Below are positions 25,745 to 29,186 of a stretch of DNA of 29,186 nucleotides, one piece after another (position 1 is the stretch's first letter; every line of letters begins with the position of its first letter). This DNA comes from a virus: positions 1 through 29,186 of the IMG/VR virus record IMGVR_UViG_3300006802_010402. The stretch is one strand, 5' to 3'. Under the pieces are notes generated by a model. It was not told the DNA's origin, did not search any database, and worked only from the letters and a program-made list of their open reading frames with translations. The position numbers and the translations under genes are program-made.

Positions 25745-27940
25745 TTACCTCGGGTATTTCGTTGTCCATGGGACTCGACCATCTTGAGTCCGAGTCATAG
25801 GGTACGCTGATTCGTGCTGGCTGACAATCTTGTGTTGCACCGTGTCATTACGGATCCACTTGAGCATCCTGGGCCACGGTAGCCACTGAGCCATCTTGAT
25901 GTCGGTTTTTGCGTTCTTGCCGGTCTTGAGCCCATCGGTCGTCCAGAGCGAAAGCTGGCGAAGAAGGAGGTTCACCTTCTGGCGTGCGTTCGCATCACCG
26001 TAGGGTAGGTCGATCGTTCCATCATGGTAGAGCGGGGCCATCGAGGAGATCCCGTAGGCGGGGTCGTGCTTGTTCTTGCCGGTGGTGTGCTTGAGCACCG
26101 TGATGCCGAGTTCGTAACAGATCTCCTTGAGGCGGGGATCACGGAAGAAGTCGTCCTTGGACATGTTGTCCTCGTACACCCACAGGTCGAGTCCGTACTC
26201 AGCGTGCCATCTCCGCATGAGCTCATGGGCCCCCTCGAAGCCTCCCGCCTTCTGAGTCTCGAGATCCACCATCGACAATGTGGGGTCTGCCCAATGCCAC
26301 AGGAAGGCTGCCTGGGTGCCGCGGGGGGCTGGGTCAAGGCCAGCGATAAGACGACCAGGACCGAGCTGGTCTATCCCCAACCCCCGCGACTTGTTGAGAG
26401 CCTTCTCCCTGATGACATCCATCTTGAACACGATGCCCGTTTCGGGGATCGGCTTGTTGAGGTAGCGCATCTCGTAGGCACCAGGGATCCCGAGGTCGTC
26501 CATCTCCTCCTTCTTCTCGAGAAGCCAGCGATAGGAACGGACCGCGGGGAACAGGACGCATCCGTTCCCGTCATGCTTGTCGATGATGTCGGGATCGAGC
26601 TGACAATCCTCATGCGCCGAAGTGACATGGACACGCCACGATGCAACACCGTCACGACCCATCAGGTTGTTCGGGATGTCGTCGGGGTGCTGGCGGGAGC
26701 CGATGTACACCCATCCGGTGCGCTCCTCCTTACGGGTGCCGATCTCTGCCAGCTTGTTGCGTGAGTACCGTCGCTGGCCCTCCTCCCTCGTCGTGTCGAA
26801 GTCCTCGAGGTCATCAACGATCAGGCCGTCCACATCACGAGAGAGGATCTTGGAGGTACGCCCCAACGCCAGCATCGAGGATGACTTCTGCCCGACACGC
26901 TTCTGTTGGGCAACCTTGATCTCCTTGTTCGACCATGGCTTGTTGGTTCCCCACCCTGGCTTGTACCGATCCCCTGGTGGAAGGGTGGCATGTATGAGCT
27001 CCTCGTTGGACTCGAGGTGATCCTTGACGGCACCCAACATCAGCTTGGCGACATCGGTGTTGGCAGCGACCCACATGATCCTGAACTCGGGATCCATTAC
27101 GATGAGCCAGATACAGAACCGCACCAGGGTTTCCGACTTGCCATGTCGGGGCGGTGACAGGACAAGCTGCTTGGAGCCGGTGGCGAAGCATATGATGATG
27201 AGCCTGATCCACTCGAGGTGGAAGTCCTCGATGATCGGCCTCTTACCCTCAAGGGTGAAGTACCTCCTCGAGAACATGGCATAGGCCCGCACCAGGTAGT
27301 CCACGATCTCGTTGAACTCGTCGGTGCCCTCCTCCTTGTACCCAAGGTTCCTGAGCCTCTGCCACAACTCGGTCGGCAGCATGGCCCTGGTGAGTCGTGG
27401 TCTGCGCCACTCAGCGTGCTGCTTGTCCATTTCGGTCTGGTAGTACCACGCCTCCATGCCTCGGTTCACCGATGCGGGGGTGACACCATAGATCTCGGCA
27501 ATAGCAGCCTGAGTGACGAGCCCATCGGCTATCCGTTGCCCATCCCCTGTCTCAGACAGTCTCTCATACACCTCTCCCCGTCTGAGATGGATCCCTGGTT
27601 CAGCACCGGCAACCTCCTTGTTCCTGGCCTTGGCAATCCCCACCTTCCTGACCCTCACCCGTTCCTGTGCGGCCATGACACTGTGCTCCCTCGAGCAATA
27701 GATCGCATTGGCCCTACGCCCAACGATCACACGATCACAGTTCGGCAACGCACATATCCGCTCATCAGAGCCATCACTCACAACCTGAGCCCTCAGATAG
27801 CGATATCGCTTCCTCGTAGGTGGAGTCCTATGGGTCTTGCAGTACTTGGCATTGTGATGATCCTTGATAAAGACCTCATCACACCCATCCTTACCACATA
27901 CGATCTCATCACCTTTTGCTGCTGTCATACCGGTGACCAT
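25745..27940 (-). CDS. Terminase large subunit with N-terminal zinc fingers and HTH (731 aa)
   Basis: Packages phage DNA. The ATPase part has Walker A at about 262-269 (SPPRHGKS) and Walker B LIVDDLE at about 373-379. The C-terminal RNase H-like nuclease begins with GRLIAGLDPAPRGTQAAF, with a further acidic motif VYEDNMSKDDFF. N-terminal to the ATPase are two similar C-x4-C...NAxYC...H units (Cys15, 20, 34 with His37; Cys63, 68, 82 with His86) and a helix-turn-helix at about 141-165 (TQAAIAEIYGVTPASVNR), the kind of DNA-recognition module usually carried by a small terminase subunit. Start is uncertain: ATG at 27940 follows a TATACA box closely (possibly leaderless), ATG 27928 is an alternative. 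The frame stays open to 28666 but that part is not protein-like. Confidence 0.88.
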   Translation of the reverse strand: MVTGMTAAKGDEIVCGKDGCDEVFIKDHHNAKYCKTHRTPPTRKRYRYLRAQVVSDGSDERICALPNCDRVIVGRRANAIYCSREHSVMAAQERVRVRKVGIAKARNKEVAGAEPGIHLRRGEVYERLSETGDGQRIADGLVTQAAIAEIYGVTPASVNRGMEAWYYQTEMDKQHAEWRRPRLTRAMLPTELWQRLRNLGYKEEGTDEFNEIVDYLVRAYAMFSRRYFTLEGKRPIIEDFHLEWIRLIIICFATGSKQLVLSPPRHGKSETLVRFCIWLIVMDPEFRIMWVAANTDVAKLMLGAVKDHLESNEELIHATLPPGDRYKPGWGTNKPWSNKEIKVAQQKRVGQKSSSMLALGRTSKILSRDVDGLIVDDLEDFDTTREEGQRRYSRNKLAEIGTRKEERTGWVYIGSRQHPDDIPNNLMGRDGVASWRVHVTSAHEDCQLDPDIIDKHDGNGCVLFPAVRSYRWLLEKKEEMDDLGIPGAYEMRYLNKPIPETGIVFKMDVIREKALNKSRGLGIDQLGPGRLIAGLDPAPRGTQAAFLWHWADPTLSMVDLETQKAGGFEGAHELMRRWHAEYGLDLWVYEDNMSKDDFFRDPRLKEICYELGITVLKHTTGKNKHDPAYGISSMAPLYHDGTIDLPYGDANARQKVNLLLRQLSLWTTDGLKTGKNAKTDIKMAQWLPWPRMLKWIRNDTVQHKIVSQHESAYPMTRTQDGRVPWTTKYPR

Positions 27941-27976
27941 ATCACGACTTGTATAGATTTGGAGCATGTGACTAGA

Positions 27977-28025
27977 CTCATCGACAGCGGAGCCGTCCAA
28001 ACAGCTCCGAAACAGAGTGTCTGAG
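27977..28025. repeat. Interrupted hairpin upstream of terminase
   Basis: CTCA (27977-27980), GACA (27983-27986) and CGGAGC (27988-27993) pair in turn with TGAG (28022-28025), TGTC (28018-28021) and GCTCCG (28004-28009), with loop CGTCCAAACA. TGTCTG (28018-28023) can pair instead with CAGACA (28044-28049), so two states are possible. Confidence 0.6.
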
Positions 28026-28075
28026 GTCAAAAGTTTCCAGATACAGACACGAAGCCTACGTATAGGTATACCAAG

Positions 28076-28232
28076 GTACACATTGAGTATGGGGTAGGTC
28101 AGGTGAGCCTCTCGGCTCCCCATCACATGGAATCGAGGATCGATTCTCATGTGATGTCGAGCCGTTCTCACCAGACCCACCCATCCAATCACTTCCGCAT
28201 CGAGCGGAAGTGATATGGCACTCAATATGTAC
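28076..28232. repeat. Three-way junction 1: 13-bp outer helix around two hairpins
   Basis: GTACACATTGAGT (28076-28088) pairs with ACTCAATATGTAC (28220-28232) with a single mismatch, which is a G-U pair on the minus strand. It encloses a long hairpin at 28102-28172 and an 11-bp perfect hairpin at 28188-28214 (ATCACTTCCGC/GCGGAAGTGAT, loop ATCGA). Confidence 0.8.
28102..28172. repeat. 71-nt interrupted long hairpin
   Basis: Stacked segments: GGTGAG/CTCACC, CGGCTC/GAGCCG, CATCACATG/CATGTGATG, and GAATCGA/TCGATTC closing a GGA loop (28137-28139). The inner 16 bp are interrupted only by one extra T at 28147. About 28 base pairs in total. Confidence 0.85.
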
Positions 28233-28264
28233 ACCCCGTCACAGCTAGGCAAGCACACGCCACC

Positions 28265-28324
28265 CCTCGCCGTCAGCGTAAGACGCTGACGGTTCCCTCG
28301 ATGATCACGATCATCGAGGCGAGG
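28265..28324. repeat. Three-way junction 2: outer helix around two perfect hairpins
   Basis: CCTCGC (28265-28270) pairs with GCGAGG (28319-28324) around CCGTCAGCGT/ACGCTGACGG (28270-28292, loop AAG) and CCTCGATGAT/ATCATCGAGG (28296-28319, loop CACG). Bases at 28270 and 28319 are shared between helices. Confidence 0.8.
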
Positions 28325-28337
28325 ACGCACCTTGTGC

Positions 28338-28425
28338 CACGCTCCCTGATAATGAGTCGGCTCCAGGAGCCGACACTCTTTATATCGTGCGGGCAAGCCG
28401 AGCTTGCCGCGCACAGGGGAGCGTG
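28338..28425. repeat. Three-way junction 3
   Basis: CACGCTCCCTG (28338-28348) pairs with CAGGGGAGCGTG (28414-28425) with one bulged G. Inside are GTCGGCTC/GAGCCGAC (28356-28374, 3-nt loop) and GTGCGGGCAAGC/GCTTGCCGCGCAC (28387-28414, loop CGA, one bulged base). Confidence 0.8.
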
Positions 28426-28434
28426 TCGCTTCAT

Positions 28435-28455
28435 CGAGTTGGCCAAGCCAACTCG
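28435..28455. repeat. Perfect 9-bp hairpin
   Basis: CGAGTTGGC (28435-28443) and GCCAACTCG (28447-28455) flank a CAA loop. Together with a GGCGG/CCGCC hairpin at 28483-28497 it can be enclosed by GTGTCG (28423-28428) pairing with CGACAC (28497-28502), a fourth junction that competes in part with junction 3. Confidence 0.75.
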
Positions 28456-28503
28456 TGCGGTGCGTGTAGGTGGCTGCTAAGTGGCGGGCTGACCGCCGAC
28501 ACA

Positions 28504-28756
28504 CAACTCCAATGCTCGGCGCAAGGGCGCAATCCTGCGCCCGCGCCTCTCCTATGGAGTGTCGGCTACCCGACCACTCACTCGCTGCTCCGACCGTAAC
28601 ACGCCGCGTCAAGCCGTCCGAGGGGCAACGGCGGTGTGACGACCCGCAGACGGGTCGTAAACACACACGCCTGCCCCTAACTCTTGAGGCTTGACCCGTC
28701 GTGTATCACGGTCGGCACCGAGTGAGGTGCCCGATGCACCTCGCAGATTGGAGTTG
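28504..28756. repeat. 10-bp long-range helix closing a multi-branch domain
   Basis: CAACTCCAAT (28504-28513) and ATTGGAGTTG (28747-28756) are exact reverse complements 233 nt apart. Between them lie the hairpins 28518-28547 (GGCGC-AA-GGGCGCA, loop ATCC), 28557-28579 (GAGT-GTCGG, loop CTAC), 28590-28715 and 28724-28742 (GAGGTGC/GCACCTC). The right arm contains the GGAG Shine-Dalgarno of the plus-strand gene. Confidence 0.75.
28590..28715. repeat. 126-nt hairpin with about 45 base pairs
   Basis: Nested arms from outside in: CCGACCGT/ACGGTCGG, ACACG/CGTGT, GTCAAGCC/GGCTTGAC, AGGGGCA/TGCCCCT, GGCG/CGCC, GTGTG/CACAC, ACGACCCG/CGGGTCGT, ending in a CAGA loop (28647-28650). The arms are separated by short bulges or internal loops (AC, AAA, A, CCGC opposite CCGT). 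Confidence 0.85.
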
Positions 28757-28761
28757 CGCTG

Positions 28762-29186
28762 ATGCGTCAGTACAACCTATACCCACGCAACCGTCAGGGC
28801 GAGGTCGTCCTGCCCGATGAGGCCTACGAGGAGGCTCTCTACTCTCTCCCTCAAGGGTGGGAGTCGCTGTCCGAAGCGGAACTCAACCGCTGGCTCATCC
28901 ACGAGATGATTGACAGGGGCAAGGTGGCTTCGGCTCAGCCCGAGAGCGACCAAGGTTGTCCCTCTGGGTGGTTCGAGTCGCGGAGAATCCCGACTCAGGC
29001 AAGATGGGAGGAGATCCACTCCGACCAACTCGACCTCGAGTCCCATCAACTCGTAGGTCGCCCTTCGGACAGCGACGGGTTCAAGTACGAGGTCAGTCCA
29101 CGGTTGTACCACGACCACGAGTCCGCAGCAGGACGGGTCGCATGGTACGACGGGGAAGCGTTCCAGATGGAACAGCCGGTCGTCAC
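28762..29186 (+). CDS. Hypothetical plus-strand protein, N-terminal 141 codons (runs off right edge)
   Basis: The only convincing plus-strand gene. ATG at 28762 has GGAG at 28750-28753, 8 nt upstream, and the frame is open to the window end. The protein starts MRQYNLYPRNRQGEVVLPDE, continues with an amphipathic helical stretch (AELNRWLIHEMIDRGKVAS), then an acidic, Trp/His-containing region (SDQLDLESHQLVGRPSDSDG, SPRLYHDHESAAGRVAWYDG). It is acidic and shows no membrane segment or enzymatic motif in the visible part; I do not recognise it. It is transcribed divergently from the virion block and may begin an early or replication module. The structured region upstream would form its 5' leader if transcribed from the left. 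Confidence 0.72.
   Translation, partial: MRQYNLYPRNRQGEVVLPDEAYEEALYSLPQGWESLSEAELNRWLIHEMIDRGKVASAQPESDQGCPSGWFESRRIPTQARWEEIHSDQLDLESHQLVGRPSDSDGFKYEVSPRLYHDHESAAGRVAWYDGEAFQMEQPVV

Larger units (their letters stand above)
27975..28760. ncRNA. Candidate large ornate structured RNA, or structured DNA control region
   Basis: These ~790 nt between divergent genes hold no convincing coding sequence. At least 15 hairpins with perfect or near-perfect stems follow one another almost without gaps, and several are enclosed by outer helices to form three-way and multi-branch junctions: 28076-28232, 28265-28324, 28338-28425, 28504-28756. This density is far above that of the rest of the window. Size and complexity recall giant phage and bacterial ncRNAs such as GOLLD and ROOL, but I could not match it to any family. 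Strand is unresolved: the outer 28076-28232 helix has a C-A mismatch that is G-U on the minus strand, while A-rich bulges and the RBS overlap in the right half favour plus. An origin or packaging-site role is the main alternative. Confidence 0.5.

Noticed and set aside
28348-28353. GATAAT as a -10 promoter box on the plus strand, and TTGACC at 28691-28696 as a -35 box
   Set aside because: Neither has a matching partner element at 16-18 nt, and both lie inside paired arms of the structured region.
27941-28666. Long in-frame N-terminal extension of the terminase (would give 973 residues)
   Set aside because: The extension is rich in Arg, Cys and His without domain-like pattern and coincides with the inverted-repeat region. 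The recognisable terminase begins with the zinc modules just after 27928.
28076-28760. CRISPR array
   Set aside because: The repeats are inverted, different from one another in sequence, and not regularly spaced; there are no direct repeats with spacers.

Overview
The window is a piece of a tailed double-stranded DNA bacteriophage (Caudoviricetes). Almost all of it is one late, virion-morphogenesis block on the minus strand, read from about 27,940 down past position 1. The terminase large subunit, portal, scaffold-like protein and an SU10/DUF5309-type major capsid protein are recognisable. No integrase, repressor, IS element, CRISPR array or rRNA is visible. Frequent GTG starts, the moderately GC-rich composition and the style of the giant virion protein resemble phages of Actinobacteria, but that host assignment is an inference. 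No tape-measure-like coiled-coil protein is seen, and very large internal proteins lie in the head module, so a podovirus-like particle is more likely than a long-tailed one.

Layout in order of minus-strand transcription: terminase (27940-25745), portal (25741-23936), three small proteins (zinc ribbon, beta-sandwich protein, Pro/Gly-rich protein; 23926-22990), a single 10-kb gene for a 3356-residue protein (22990-12920), a 688-residue protein with a long hydrophobic segment (12923-10857), a two-domain virion lysin (transglycosylase-like plus M23 peptidase; 10857-9781), and two alpha-helical virion proteins (9784-7641). A consensus sigma70-like promoter at 7664-7635 then opens a structured 170-nt leader for scaffold (7456-6998) and capsid (6979-5984). 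Next come a beta-structured virion protein (5916-5332), an unknown 126-residue protein, a 1031-residue fibre-like protein with a discoidin-like domain and about twenty short repeats (4909-1814), a BppU-like small protein, a tail adaptor-like protein and the start of a tail protein that runs off the left edge. Most junctions are ATGA, TGATG or TAATG overlaps, pointing to translational coupling along one polycistronic unit.

The terminase packages DNA through the portal into a shell built from the capsid and scaffold proteins. The giant protein, the 688-residue protein, the lysin and the two helical proteins are best read as internal or ejection cargo that breaches the envelope. The genes at the left end build the tail and receptor-binding parts.

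The most unusual region is about 27,975-28,760, between the minus-strand terminase and a plus-strand gene that starts at 28,762 and runs off the right edge. These roughly 790 nt have no convincing coding sequence. They hold an almost unbroken series of inverted repeats, several nested into three-way or multi-branch junctions, including a 126-nt hairpin with about 45 base pairs. It looks like a large ornate structured RNA, or a structured DNA control region, and its last helix would cover the ribosome-binding site of the plus-strand gene. The second notable element is the giant protein, which carries an HExxH peptidase-like motif, a Rho-N/SAP-like motif and an ADP-ribosyltransferase-like domain.
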